Part shown: in pieces, positions 47,888 to 59,479 of the stretch
Layout: each line of letters begins with the position of its first letter
Numbering within the stretch: the first letter of the stretch is position 1
NCBI GenBank assembly: GCA_006384855.1
Contig: VCJN01002140.1
Span: forward strand, 1-64,000
Direction: 5' to 3'
DNA from: Tetraselmis striata
Taxonomy: Eukaryota; Chlorophyta; Chlorodendrophyceae; Chlorodendrales; Chlorodendraceae
DNA: 64,000 nucleotides
The notes under the pieces: generated by a model
Database searches by the model: none
Told to the model about the DNA's origin: nothing
Seen by the model: the letters and a program-made list of their open reading frames with translations, nothing else
Position numbers and translations under genes: made by a program

Positions 47888-49137
47888 TCAAGCAAGAGGC
47901 CTGGGAGCCAAGAACCAAGTAAGAGCTAAGGGAACTAGCAAGTCGCCAAGCCGCCAAGGAACCCAAGGGTCAAGCGAAACAATGAAGCCAAGGAACGACC
48001 ACAAAGACCAAAAGGGAAACATGAAACCAATGGGGATCCCCGCCCACGGGTAGGCCATCAACCGCGGCGAGTGCGCTTGCGGCCGATGACCTGGGTCATA
48101 GCAACACATGCTGACGAGCGACGCGACGCAAGCGCAAGAGCACCAAGCATCACGTGCCGCGCGCGCCGCCGCGACCCCGCCAAGAACGTTGTCTTCATGT
48201 GCCATGTTGATGAGCAAGGAGAAACGGCGGCGCCACGCAGACAAGAGCTGGCCGATTGTCTGGCCAATGTGCGCGTGGCTAGCTTTCGCGAGCTCCGCCA
48301 ACAAGGCCTTGGCGTGCGGGGCCAACGAGCCGAACTCGGAGACGGCGAAAGGAACAAAGCGAAGCATGCCGGCGCCGTTTCGGACACCCTCGTCATACTT
48401 TTGGATTTCGTGGCGCAATGCGGCCCGCAATGTAGTTGTTGGATCCGAGCGCGAGCTTGACATGCCGAGGATAAAGGCAATGGTGGTATCGACAGCAACC
48501 GTGTTTCCGCGGATACCACCATACTCAAAAAGCCCAGCATCGGCCGGCCGGCCGTCGCTGCCTTTCGGAAGAGAAACAAGCACCGACGGGTCCGTGAGGA
48601 TCTGGACACCCACGCCCACCGCGGACTTCACGTCGTGGCAAACGTCGGAAAGGCCATGCGCCGCCCATCCAACTCGTGTGCGGCGTGATTGGAATCGCCC
48701 CCAGAGCAACGTGCCACGTGATCATCGTACGCGACCGCCCAAGCTGAAGGAGTGAAATCCACGCCAGCACCCGCCCTCATAACGGGCCAGCGTGCCTTGT
48801 ACCGATCGAGAATCAAGAGCAAATTGCATAACTAAGGGCAGGGCTCGCCGAGGGAGAGGACAAGAGCCCGTGGAAGGCCAAATGGGCGGCAAGCGGCAAA
48901 GCGGAACATGGAATCGTAGTACTCAGGGGAACGCTCACGGACTTCACCAAAGCGACCCTCACTTGGAGGATCAGTCACCAAGAACGCCGTCGCAGCGCGT
49001 AAGAGGCGGCCCCGGAAGCGGTTATTGTCAAGGCCGCCGCTTTTAGGCATACGCGCAGCAAGCTTTGCGAAGCGGACCGTGTGGATGCGGTGGCTCAGGG
49101 TTTCTTGCATTTTCCGCATGGAGTGCAAGGCATACAT
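47888..49137 (-). mobile_element. LINE-like non-LTR retrotransposon, decayed 3' part of ORF2
   Basis: Minus-strand frames give pieces of the tail seen downstream of reverse transcriptase in plant-type LINEs: FRGRLLRAATAFLVTDPP at the 5' side, then YGGIRGNTVAVDTTIAF, LRHEIQKYDEGVRN, MLRFVPFAVSEFGSLAPHAK and ALLAELAKASH. The last blocks correspond to the HVFIPFAFDTFGFLAPEA-type motif of plant LINE copies. The reading frame changes at least once between 48832 and 48709, so the fragment is dead, and no reverse transcriptase core is present. The 5' side ends at the ~187-bp tandem array. Confidence 0.6.
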
Positions 49138-49139
49138 TG

Positions 49140-50110
49140 ATTGCTACAGCGATGCATCGCACATTGCTGCCTTTAGGCGGGCTATAACGGCCTAATAGAT
49201 GGCTGCCAACCTTTCAGTATGCGGACAAAAAGGGCATATGAATAATTGCGCATATGTTTTACAATACTATACAGATTGCAAGGCAATACCGCTAATACAT
49301 AATATTTGCCGGCGTCACGCCGCAGATTGCTGCAGCGCAACACCGCAGATGCTGCCTTCAGGCGTGCCTTAATTGCCTAGATGGCTACAAACGATTTAGT
49401 ATGCGGGGTTGCGTGGTATAGAAGGGATATGAACACGCGCCGGCTTGACAATACTATATAGATTGCAAGTAAGGCAATACCGCTAATATCTAATATTTGT
49501 TGGCGGCACGCCGCAGATTGCTGCAGCGCCCCATCGCAGATGCGGCCTTTAGGCATTCTCTAATTGCCTAGATGGCTGCAAACCATTTAGTATGCGGGGT
49601 TGCATGGCATAGAAGGGATATGAACGTGCACCGGCTTGACGATACTATACAGATTGCAAGGCAATACCGCTAACTAATACCCGATATTTGCTGGCGGCAC
49701 GCCGCAGATTATTGGAACGATGCATCGCAGACGCTGCCCTTAGGCATGCTTTAGTTGCCTAGATGGCTGCAAACCATTTAGTATGCGGGTCTGCATGGCA
49801 TAGAAGGGATATGAACACGCACCGGCTTGACGATACTATACGGATTGCAAGGCACCAGTCCGGCTAATACTTGATATTTGTTGGCGGCACGCCGCAGATT
49901 GCTGCAGCGCCCCATCGCAGACGCTGCCTGAAGGCATACTTTGATTGCATAGATGGCTGCCAACCATTTAGTATGCGGGGTTGCATGGCATAGAAGGGAT
50001 ATGAACGTGCACCGGCTTGACGATGCTATACAGATTGCATAGTATCGTCAAGCTAATACCGCTAATACGTGATATTTGCTGGCGGCACGCCGCATATCAT
50101 TGGAGCGCTA
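49140..50110. repeat. ~187-bp tandem array, about five units
   Basis: The words ATAGATGGCTGCAAACCATT, ATAGAAGGGATATGAACG and GATTGCAAGGCAATACCGC recur about every 185-190 bp from 49140 to 50110. Another unit lies apart at about 50699-50880, beginning with the same GCATACATTGATTGCT as the first unit at 49131. The unit is therefore interrupted by the 50120-50700 segment or belongs to the ends of a larger repeat. Confidence 0.85.
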
Positions 50111-50119
50111 CACCGCAGA

Positions 50120-50700
50120 TGCAAGGTTTCAACAAGGACAAGGTTTCACCACGCACGGGAGTCGCGTATGGAAGCGTCTCGTCGTTTCAAGAGCTAGGAG
50201 CGACAGTACACGGGTTTTTATGCGAGAGATGCGGGCGTTCACCTGCCCCCAATGCGGAGATGCGGGTAATCCCACCCCTCACGGTTAATTCTCTCCACCC
50301 TCCGCATCTCTTGCTTCTCAGTCTTGCCAGCGGTGGGCTCAGCCACCGCTGCTTTGACGTCCGCGAGGATGTACTCGTCGTCCCCAATGTGGGCCTCCGG
50401 GTTCCAGTGTCGCATCTCTTTCGCCGCCGCCATGGTTCTCGCTGTCTCGTGTTTGCGACGGCGGGCCTCGTCCTCGTGCTCGACTTCATGCAGGAAGGCA
50501 GCCATGCCGGGGGCGTGATAAGACAGAATTTGCCACTCCGGTCCCGGCATCATCGTGCCTGTGTTGGGGTGCAGGCTCTCGAAGATGAGGAAGCAAGGGG
50601 TGAGAGCCGCGAGGCCCTTGCATCTCGGGCATCATGTTGCGAACGCAGGGTTGACGCCTTTGCGGCGTGGACATCTTGTGCAAGCAAGAGGAAAGCGAGG
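50120..50700 (-). other. Repeated reading-frame module X, copy 1
   Basis: Minus-strand frames read MMPGPEWQILSYHAPGMAAF, LHEVEHEDEARRR and TMAAAKEMRHWNPEAHIGDD. Copy 2 at about 59480-60322 has the same stretches (PEWQILSYHVPGMSAFLHE, AAAKEMRHWNPEAH) and is highly similar at DNA level. Family unknown. Because both copies flank the divergent gene pair in the same orientation they could be part of one unit or independent insertions. Confidence 0.55.
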
Positions 50701-50880
50701 CATACATTGATTGCTATAGCGATGCATCGCAGATTGCTGCCTTTAGGCAGGCTATAACGGCCTAATAGATGGCTGCCAACCTTATTTCAGGATGCGGACA
50801 AACTGGGAATTTAATTGCGCATATGCTTTACAATACTATGCAGATTGCAAGGCAATACCGCTAATACCTGATAGAACAGT

Positions 50881-51180
50881 AATTCAACCTATTTTACACC
50901 TTGGAATTCATTTTGTACCGTAGGGTTTGGTTATGCCCTAGTTCCCGGGGCTACTATCAGTACTTCAGACTCACGGGTGTTGTAGCTTGGGTTTGTAGAC
51001 CTAGGGTGCAGTGCGGCATTCATGAGCGTGCATGCCAGCCGCGGAGCATATGCAATGCTGGTTTTGGAGCATCTGTCCAAAATGGGACAAGATGAGGCAA
51101 ATCAAGACTCATGATGATGAATAGATCCACTGGCTACCCGCAAGACGTTGCTATTAGTTTACTCGTTGAGCATCCCCAAC
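50881..51180. other. Spacer
   Basis: No gene seen. The word TTCAACCTATTTT at about 50883 recurs near 63313, hinting at a shared repeat end. Confidence 0.3.
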
Positions 51181-54100
51181 TCAAGCAAGTCCTTCTTTCG
51201 TGGCTGCGTTAAATTTGACAACTCCGCCGGGTTTGCGTTGCGCTGGGGTGGTTGACATGACGTGGACGCAGTTGTTTCGTAGCTGGCTGATTTGCCAACC
51301 AGTTTGCGCATATGTCTTCATGACTTCGACGCTTTTACCGCACCACTTCTTTCTGACCATGGTGCCGTCCTCGTTGAACACCTCGCGACTTCCCGACGCG
51401 ACGTGAATGGCCTTCGCGTACGATAGGGGGACGGCTTCAAGAAGCTTCCAAGGAAGCGCCAGGCACTTCTCCCAGCTTGTGTCAACCGGCTTCTTCCCTC
51501 CTTTTGTCTACGCGTACAACCATAGGGGCATGAGAGGTTTGCCCTTTGCATTGGCGTGGAAGGGCTCGTTTACGGCCACGGTCAACGTGTCGTCTTCGGT
51601 AGTCTCGCGCGAATTCACAAGCCCAATGACGAATCTCGACTCCCAATCACCAAGAGTTCAGGAGACTTGTCTTCCTCATGCATCTAATGATGGCCAAGAC
51701 CGCGAGCTATGTTAGTCCCGAGCGAGACGCCACGCCATTTTTGTCCCAATAGGGACAAAATAACAAGCAAGGTAGATAGACCAAAAAAGGACAAAAATGA
51801 CAAACAATGGGAGTGACTCACATCGGAGACGTCAATGACACCGAGGTTCGTGCCCTTTGCATCGCTGGGCGATGTGTTGTGATGAAGCCTCTCCTTGGCG
51901 CCGGCGTGAAGTTCCTGGAAGGCGCTGTCATCTTGAAGCACTTGAGCACGAACCTCGGCTTCAACGCGAGCGGCTTCGGCATTGTTGAGGTCTACGTTGG
52001 GAGCCATCGTGTGACGTGCCTCAGCGGGCGCGGTCTGCCCCTGCTCGCGCAAGAAGTCGTCAACTTCCTCTTTCCGTTGCGGCCAGAACCCAGAGAAAGC
52101 TGCCGAAGGAGCAGTTTGCATCTCATCCACGTCGTCGAGCAGATTCTTCCAGCTTTCGCACTCGACAAGGGAAAAGTGCCACTGGACCGCCAGGTCCGTG
52201 ATGTACGACCTGACCTTCTTGAAGTCATCCAAGTACCTCTGGACCTTCAGCGCGTCGAGCTTCTTTTTGTCGCAAAGAGCGTACAAAAGGGGCCGGCCCG
52301 CACGAATCTCGGGCGTCCCAATTGGCGCGCTCTTCAAGATTTGCACGGGATCGGAAAGCGGCGTGTTGGACCACAAGGAAGTGCGCAACGAGCCGCCGGA
52401 CGCGGCGGCGTCATCACGTGTGAACTCGAATTTGTGCGGCTTGCTGATGTCATGGATGCGGTCTTGGAAATGGGGCCTTATCCCACTCAGAGAACTCCAG
52501 GGAGAATGAGAGCTCAGCAATCTCCGGAGTGGGCGAGAATGCCTTCGCCACCAAGTCAAGAAAGGCCTCGATTGTGTAGGCGGAGCTGCAAGATAGCGCA
52601 AGACTGATGCGGCTGAAGATCATGTTAACCCGTTCGTGAGTGTGCCCGACAGGCAGGGAGACCAAATCAATGACGTCACAGATGCCAATAGACACAAGCC
52701 AATTACATAGGGCCGCCACGTTCCTATTCTCGTTCTCCCTGACGGTGTTGTCCATCTGGATATGATGTACGGGATCTTTCTACCACTGTGTTGGATTTCC
52801 TGCATCGCAGATCATATTTCACTAGTCCACGGCTACTGGACAACCACGGCGAATCTGTCGGGAGGCTAACGAGCTCACCTTCATGATCGTGATCCATATC
52901 AAAGTGCACGTCGTGGACGAATCGTGGGGGATGGTGTTGGTGTAGTAGTAGATGTCGTCCGGGCGGTATCCGTCGTACTTCACACAGATAAGGTGGTACT
53001 TGAGGAGCATGTTGGGCTTCACAGTCTTGGGGATGCGAACCCAGTGAGGCAGCATGGTCTTCGCGGAGTCCATGCTATCAATTTCGAAGACGACGAAGTT
53101 TCCATGGCCAAGGCGCGACTGGAAGAAGGCATTGTTCAAATCCCTTCGTTCTTGGCGCACTCTCTTGAGGTGGACCTTCTACTCGGCTTTGACCTGACGC
53201 CTCACGAGCTGTTGATGTTGATGGTGCACTTGACGTTCCTCCGGCGTCATGTCCTTTGTGCAAATCTCGCGAGCTTGGTCGCTGGGCGCTTTGCCCGCCG
53301 CGCAAATGGGACAGTGGCTAAATCGCTTTACCTTTGGCGTGGTGATATCCGGGAAATTCTCCTTCCAAGTCCGGCAGAAAGTGTCGAACGACGTGAGCTT
53401 CACTTCGCTCTCGGTAGCCAAGTCTATAGAGCGGCAGGGGCAGAATAGGTCGGTATACAAACTAGGTCTCATATGTGAGACAGAAAAGTTCGGTCTAAAG
53501 TGGGTCGAAATAATTATATCGATAGTGGGATGAATAGTTTTGTCAATGCACGAAAACGATACATCATCAGCGGGGCAAACTAGTCTCATCACGATTTCTA
53601 TCATCAGCGGTCCCGTCACGAGCGGCACGAAACATGTCCGTAACAAGCAAGACGATAACTTATATCATCAACGAGAAAACATGGATGTATTAGCGGGACG
53701 ACATTTTAGAAATCGGAGACAAAAAAAGGTCTCTCATCATGGCGACGAAATCGGTATTTTATTAGCGGGATAGAATCGGTATGTCATGAGCGGGACGAAA
53801 TCGGCCGGTCATCAGTGGGACGAATCGCTCTATCAGCAGTGGGACGAAAATTGGTTTGTCATCAACGGGCCGAAGTAGGTCCGTCATCAATGTGACGAAA
53901 CGGTATGTCATCAGTGGGACAAAACCGTCTGTCATCAGTGGGACAAAACGTTGTGTCATCAGTGGGACGAAACGTTCTGGCATCAGCGGGACGAAATCGG
54001 TTGGTCATCAGCGAGACGAAACGGTATGTCATCAGCGGGACGAAACGGTATGTCATCAGTGGGACGAAATCGGTATGTCATCAGTGGGACTAAACGTTCT

Positions 54101-54935
54101 GGCGTCAACGGGACGAAATCGGTTTGTCATTTGTACGACGAAACGGTTTGTCATCAGCGGGACGAAACGTTCTGTCATCAGCGGGACGAAATCGGTCTGT
54201 CATCAGCGGGACAAACGTTATGTCATCAATCGGACAGTTTGGGCCTTACCTACCACGCAGAATGGCGTTGTCGTCCTCATCCCACGACTTGTAATAGTAG
54301 TAGACGCATATCTTGGTCATCCAGGGAGGTAGGTGCTTCTTGAAGGCCTCGTTGTTGCCGTCGTGAGAAGGCATGATCTCGACGTGACCGAGGTCATCCG
54401 AAAAGAAGTGTTCGAGAAACATGCGCACATGCTCCCTTGGTCCGGTTTGTGTGCTCTCGTACTGCTTGCGATGCCTGATGTACGTGGGTTCGCTATCCAC
54501 CACCAACCGCTGGATCACGAGACGTCTGCGTTTCGAGACCTGATGCGAGACCTCCCACGCCCACACGTGTAGATGGGCCTCGATGATCAAAACAGCGCAA
54601 GTAGCCACCGTGATTAAACATGTAATTGAACTTGTCGGATGACGACTCGTAGCCATCCCAGAGAACCTGAGCGGGCCGGTCAAAGGAGCGGTTATGATTG
54701 CCAGAGTGTACGGTCAACGCACGGTCCATCACGGCACCAACGAGGGCCTCTCCGCACTGAGTGTATAGCTTGTGCACGCACTTTCGCGAACAGCACGGCA
54801 GCTACTCGCTAGCCTCCTCGGCGAGCATGAGGCGGATATAGTCGCATGAGGTGCGCTTGCTGATCAGAGACGAGCCCTTGCCAGTATCGCTTTCGGCGAC
54901 CTCATCGGAGCCCTAGCCCCACGTGTACTTCCTTT
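51181..54935 (-). pseudogene. Mobile-element gene resembling DUF7869 proteins, decayed
   Basis: Minus-strand exons read in order: LISKRTSCDYIRLML and a Cys cluster (CCSRKC) near 54800-54900, TVHSGNHNRSF, REHVRMFLEHFFSDDLGH, SFDTFCRTWKENFPDI, RFSHCPICAAGKAPSD, LGHGNFVVFEIDSMDSAKTM, LPVGHTHERVNMIFSRIS and a tail ending at 51181. The order Cys-rich head, D-S-M-D-x-A-K-x-x-L-P and then V-G-H-T-H-E-x-x-(D/N) is what I know of the DUF7869-type proteins that are abundant in mobile DNA of algae and oomycetes. Their biochemical activity is not established; a transposase role is suspected. Several frame changes or stops make this copy unlikely to be functional. The large intron at about 53450-54245 is filled by a 24-25-bp minisatellite. 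The gene is divergent from the methyltransferase-like gene at 55721. Confidence 0.55.
53600..54240 (+). repeat. 24-25-bp minisatellite, array 1
   Basis: The word GTCATCAGTGGGACGAAA and close variants recur about 20 times at 24-25-bp spacing, clearest from about 53780 to 54238 and more degenerate from 53600. It lies between coding blocks of the minus-strand gene, so it is probably intronic. Confidence 0.9.
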
Positions 54936-55720
54936 CTCAACCTCCTTACGATCACTAGCACGCGCGTCGCAATCACACGAGCGAGTACCCGCTGCGGCAC
55001 GAACACGGCGGTTATATAACTGTAGTGTCCGACGCGCCGGATCATGGAGAAGAGGCCATGCTTTCGACCGCCGCCATGCTACAGCGTGGGGCGAGTGGGG
55101 GCGGTGACGAAGGACTGTGATATGTGGTGAGGAAGAGTGACGGCCGATGACCGTTCTCGGACGGGCCGTTGACCGGGGTGCATAATATCCAAGTACGGGT
55201 GAAGATAATTGCACTTGATGACTCAAACACCGGATCGGTACCGAGTCAGAATACATGATGCCGTACATATGAGGTTTTGTAAATCGTGCTACATAAAATA
55301 TTTAGGAAATATCTCCGTGGTAGTGTTTCGTGTTATTTCGTATTTCTTTCGTATTCCGTTAATAGTTCTGTACTAGTATGTACACCCGTCGAATCCAATC
55401 CAAGGAATATATCATCGCATAAAGGAATATTATTGCCACGCTACTATACTCTCGTACCGTTTTGACTCTCGAGTAGGGAATATATTATCTTCCAGTAATA
55501 GAAATATATAGTCGCAGTAGTTTGCCCTGTATATTCGTCGCGGTTCAAAATACATGAACTTGATGACGACGACGAGGTGCACATAGTGTGCGCACGCACG
55601 CCGTTGATCCAGCAGGGGTCAGAGCGGCGGCAGGCGGAGACCATGTCATTTCCCCCTCTCCCTCACCGCTACCCACCCAAAAACTCGCTCATCTGCCGCG
55701 TCAACCAACCTACCGCCAGA
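54936..55720. promoter_or_regulatory. Divergent intergenic region of the mobile gene pair
   Basis: About 0.8 kb separates the Cys-rich head of the minus gene from the plus-strand ATG at 55721. AT-rich around 55290-55540. Likely holds both promoters, by position only. Confidence 0.4.
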
Positions 55721-58700
55721 ATGGCGCCGAAGAAGAATAACGAGCCTGACAAGGAAGACAAGGACGACGCCACCCAGGTGAGTTGCGCGCGGGTACAATA
55801 GCTGCCTACATGCTCGACGCGTGATGCGGCCAGATCTAGCGAGTTCGGTTAGGGTTCCCTGTAGAAGCGGTGTAATCTAGGCTGGACCGTTCGAGATGTA
55901 GGCAGACGAGTGGGAATATAAACCCAAACGAGACGAGCGGTATCAAGGTCCTTCACGGTAGCATTACGTCCCGTCGAGGCAGCTGCGACATGATTTGTAA
56001 GGATGCTAATTGATGGTAGAAGGGGGGTGGGGGGTGGAGGGCGGCCAGGTGGACGGTGTGCATGCACTCCGCCGTCAGGAGTGGTTTAATATTAGTGGGA
56101 AGCGCAGTAATTTAAGACATAACATTACAAAACTGCAATACTTAATGTATTGGAAATGGTTATGTCATCAGTGGGCCGAAACGGTATGTCATCAATGGGA
56201 CAAAACGGTATGTCATCTGTGGGACGAAACAATCTGTCATCATTGGGACGAAACGGTGTGTCATCAGCGGGACGACACGTCATGTCATCAGTGAGACGAA
56301 ACTGTTTGTCATCAGTGGGACAAAACGGTATGTCATCAGTGGGACGAAACGGTCTGTAATCAGTGGGACGAAACAGTCTGTCATCAGTGGGACAAAACGG
56401 TATGTCATTAGTGGGACGAAATAGGCTTGTCACCAAGGGGACAAATCGGTATGTAATAAGTGGGATGAAACGGTTTGTCATCAGTGGGACGAAATCGGTC
56501 TATCTTCAGCGGGACGAAACGGTTTGTCATCAGTGGGACAAAACGGTCTGTCATCAGCGGGACAAAATCGGTATGTCATCAGAGGTACATAATCGTACGG
56601 TAATTTTGAAATCAGACTGTTTGCGCAGAACCTTCGCAGATGTTTCGAAAGCTGGTATGCCCAACCGGCTGCAACTCGTCCGGGCTAGAGGGCACTTCCG
56701 CAAATTAGAGTCGTGAAGGAGTTCAAGAAGTCTGAAGTTCTTCAAGTTGAACTAGAGAAGATCGGCATCGAAGATGAGAAGAGCAGCGAGTTCGCAAATT
56801 TGATTGACCTCTACTCGCGCCCACAGCGGTAAGCTGCCTACATGATGAAACTTCATCTTGATAATGCTGCCGGGCTCTGACTTTTTTTTTGTGCAGTGTT
56901 TTTGAGCCACTTGAGCAGATTTCTGAAGCCTACCGGCATGTTAAGCTCGGGGTTCGAGGATGGGATGAAGCCGCCGAAAAACTCCACGCGCTATGTAAAC
57001 ACTACCTGAATGAACTCTCTAGTCACGAGCGTCTTTACGGCAGGGAACTTTCCCAGAAGGACGTGAGGAAGGTTTACGAAACAATTCGGAAGCCTATCAA
57101 TACAATCCTCGAAAACAAGAAGTATGGCTTTGGCAAAGACAGAGCTCACTTCCGAGTTGCCCTCATGGAGGTAAGTTGCGACCTACTTCAGTGTGTTAAT
57201 CACATGGAATACTCAGTCCTTTCTCCGTACTGAAGTTTTGTTTTTCGACCCAGGATGCTGGCTTTGGCCCCGGTACATACGCCATGGCTTGACGAGCCGT
57301 CTCTTGCCAAGCAGAGCGACAGCGCGGATCTTCTTGTGGGCCAGATGTACTTGGTGGTTGGACTGCTTATCCAAGGCGAGCACAATGTGACCCCGAGTCT
57401 CTACGAGTTGGTGGATGACAAAAAGCATGCCGGCGACAAAAGGCCCCATGGCTGTTACGCACACCATCTCGGAGTGGCTCGCGATGATTGAGACCTGGAG
57501 GTTTCACGATCTCTTACGCCGAGAAAGCATCAAGGTCACGAATGCCATTGACACGGCAAAGGGCAGGGAGGCAATCCGACTGGCGACGCCAGACGAACCG
57601 GCAACGAACTGGGGAAATATCTCTCGGACCACATCATCGATTGGGATGTGGAAGACAAAGTGTCGGGCCAGCAAGCGGCCGCTCGCCTTGACGCCATCAC
57701 CAAGTTCCGAGCGAAGGTTGATTACCTCGGCCCAACAGGCTTCCCAAGAAAGTTCCAGGATTTGTTCAAAGGAGCTCATCGCTCCGGTCCTTTGATGGTC
57801 TTGCTGACCCCACCTGCCAGATGGGGGGACATGAAATCCGCCAATTGTCTCACACCATTACCGGTTCGAGTGCATATATCGCCGCTACCAACAATAACAT
57901 CAGGAGTGAGGCGTATTGCATCAAGAATCAGATGCCGGACTTGGTCATCTCATTCTTCACAGAGTTTGCTCTTCTGGCTTGTGCGCCGGAGCTCATCGCG
58001 GTTTCCGCTCCGAATGTTTCTGATGAGCTATGGATATCGATGAAGGTAAGATCTTGTGCAACCACAAATGCTCTTCTGAATTTTCATTGTGAGCCATTAA
58101 CCCGAATCGGTTTTGTAATACACACCGGCCGAGGCACTTCCGGTGATGCCCAAGGGCGAATTGGTCCACAAGGATGATAGGGTCTATTTGAACACGGAGC
58201 TTTGCAAAACTTGCATTGTGGAGGGGGACTTCAAGGCTCCCGCGAAAAAGCAAGTCGTCGTGGAAGCCATGTCGGCAGTTCGTGCCAAAAAGGCCACGGT
58301 CTTCACTGCCGACGCGCTTTTCGGAGCTGGTTCGCACACTTGGGACTCGAAGGATGCTGCGTGGGGCACGGACGACTTCAACGACGTGTTTGCTTTCGCC
58401 AGGCAAGATACCCCCCACAACCCGGGTGCGTAGATGGCTGTGCTCTCACTTACCTGATTTCCGATTTTCACCGCAGGCAGGTGAATATCCTGGCGGGGTA
58501 TTCTGACGTTTACACTGCTCTTGATGGGGGCCATTTCTTCATTCACCTCTCGGACCAGCAGCTTGGATCCGCAATCACAGCCGTACAAAACAAGCTGAGG
58601 ACCTCATCTATCACGTTCTGACTTGGGCCAAGGATTGCCGGATGAAGATGGGCATTTCTCTGCGTCACGACGCGGAGTATTACCTCTACGTCAGGAGCCC

Positions 58701-59400
58701 CGCCAAGCATCATAGCCGACAACATCCGTTCCGATGATCCCCGAAGGTGAGATTTGATCCGTGGAATGTAGCCGGCTTGCATTTATCATCAGTCGCCGAG
58801 ACGGTTGTGCCTTTCCAGGTTCTCTACATCTCTCATGCTGGATCACTTCAAAGACACTGCGAAATTGAAGGACGAGAATAGACATACGGTGAACAAGTAC
58901 CAAAAGCCTATCGCTCTCTTTGCCAAGCACCTGAAGATAGCGGCAACAGACGCGACAACAATCGTCGACGTCACAGCCGGAACCGGGACAACCGCGGTGC
59001 ATAAGGGGTGCAACCCGGGTGAATGACATAATGGGATCAACATAAAAATTAACGCCTTGTGCGGTTTGCCACGCCTTTTAGGTCGCTGCGGGCTTTTCCG
59101 TGTGGTGGGACCATATGCATCCGAGCTACTCGTTCCTACACAAGAACTTGAAGACCGCCCTTATTGACAACCAGAAGACGCAAATCGCTGGGATGAAGTC
59201 CAGGATGACCTTCTGGTTCAAAGAGAAGCCATGTGACGAGACTCAAAGACTGCGTCCAGATGACTTCGAGAAGCGGCCGGGTCTACCCCTCCAATGACCG
59301 AGGGAGAGGAGCGAACATAGCGTGCCGCGGAGGAGAAGAGGAGACTCGAGGCGGCAGAGCGTCGAGGGGATTATGTGCTCGAAGATGATGATATGTAGTA
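55721..59400 (+). pseudogene. Mobile-element gene with methyltransferase-like C terminus, decayed
   Basis: The first exon 55721-55777 (MAPKKNNEPDKEDKDDATQ) is followed by a ~900-bp intron holding minisatellite array 2, then exons 56689-56828 and 56897-57170, which join in phase (KEFKKSEVLQVELEKIGIED, VFEPLEQISEAYRHVKLGV, YGRELSQKDVRKVYETIRKP). Further coding blocks follow in several frames: NQMPDLVISFFTEFALLA, VVVEAMSAVRAKKATVFTAD, NILAGYSDVYTALDGGHFF, MGISLRHDAEYYLYVRS, ATTIVDVTAGTGTTAV and KNLKTALIDNQKTQIAGMK. The D-x-T-A-G-T-G-T-T-A-V block resembles motif I of SAM-dependent DNA amino-methyltransferases (D-P-F-x-G-S-G-T-T). Its C-terminal place would fit the beta-class order. Frame changes make the copy probably dead. 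A second copy of the C terminus lies at 63627-63962. Function is tentative. Confidence 0.5.
56150..56600 (+). repeat. 24-25-bp minisatellite, array 2
   Basis: About 18 units of the same GTCATCAGTGGGACGAAA type as array 1, in the same orientation on the plus strand. It lies within the first intron of the methyltransferase-like gene. Confidence 0.9.
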
Positions 59401-59479
59401 CAATTCCGCAAAATTAGCCGCTCATATGTTTTGTCCCGGCTTTGACGGAGTTTCAGCCCTTGACGGTACAAAGTACTTG

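Noticed and set aside
49140-50880. CRISPR-like regular repeats
   Set aside because: Units are about 187 bp with no short repeat and spacer alternation, and the genome is eukaryotic; it is a tandem satellite.
53762-54343. Frames with repeated SSVGRN or RFVPLMT text
   Set aside because: Translations of the 24-25-bp minisatellite; not a repeat protein.
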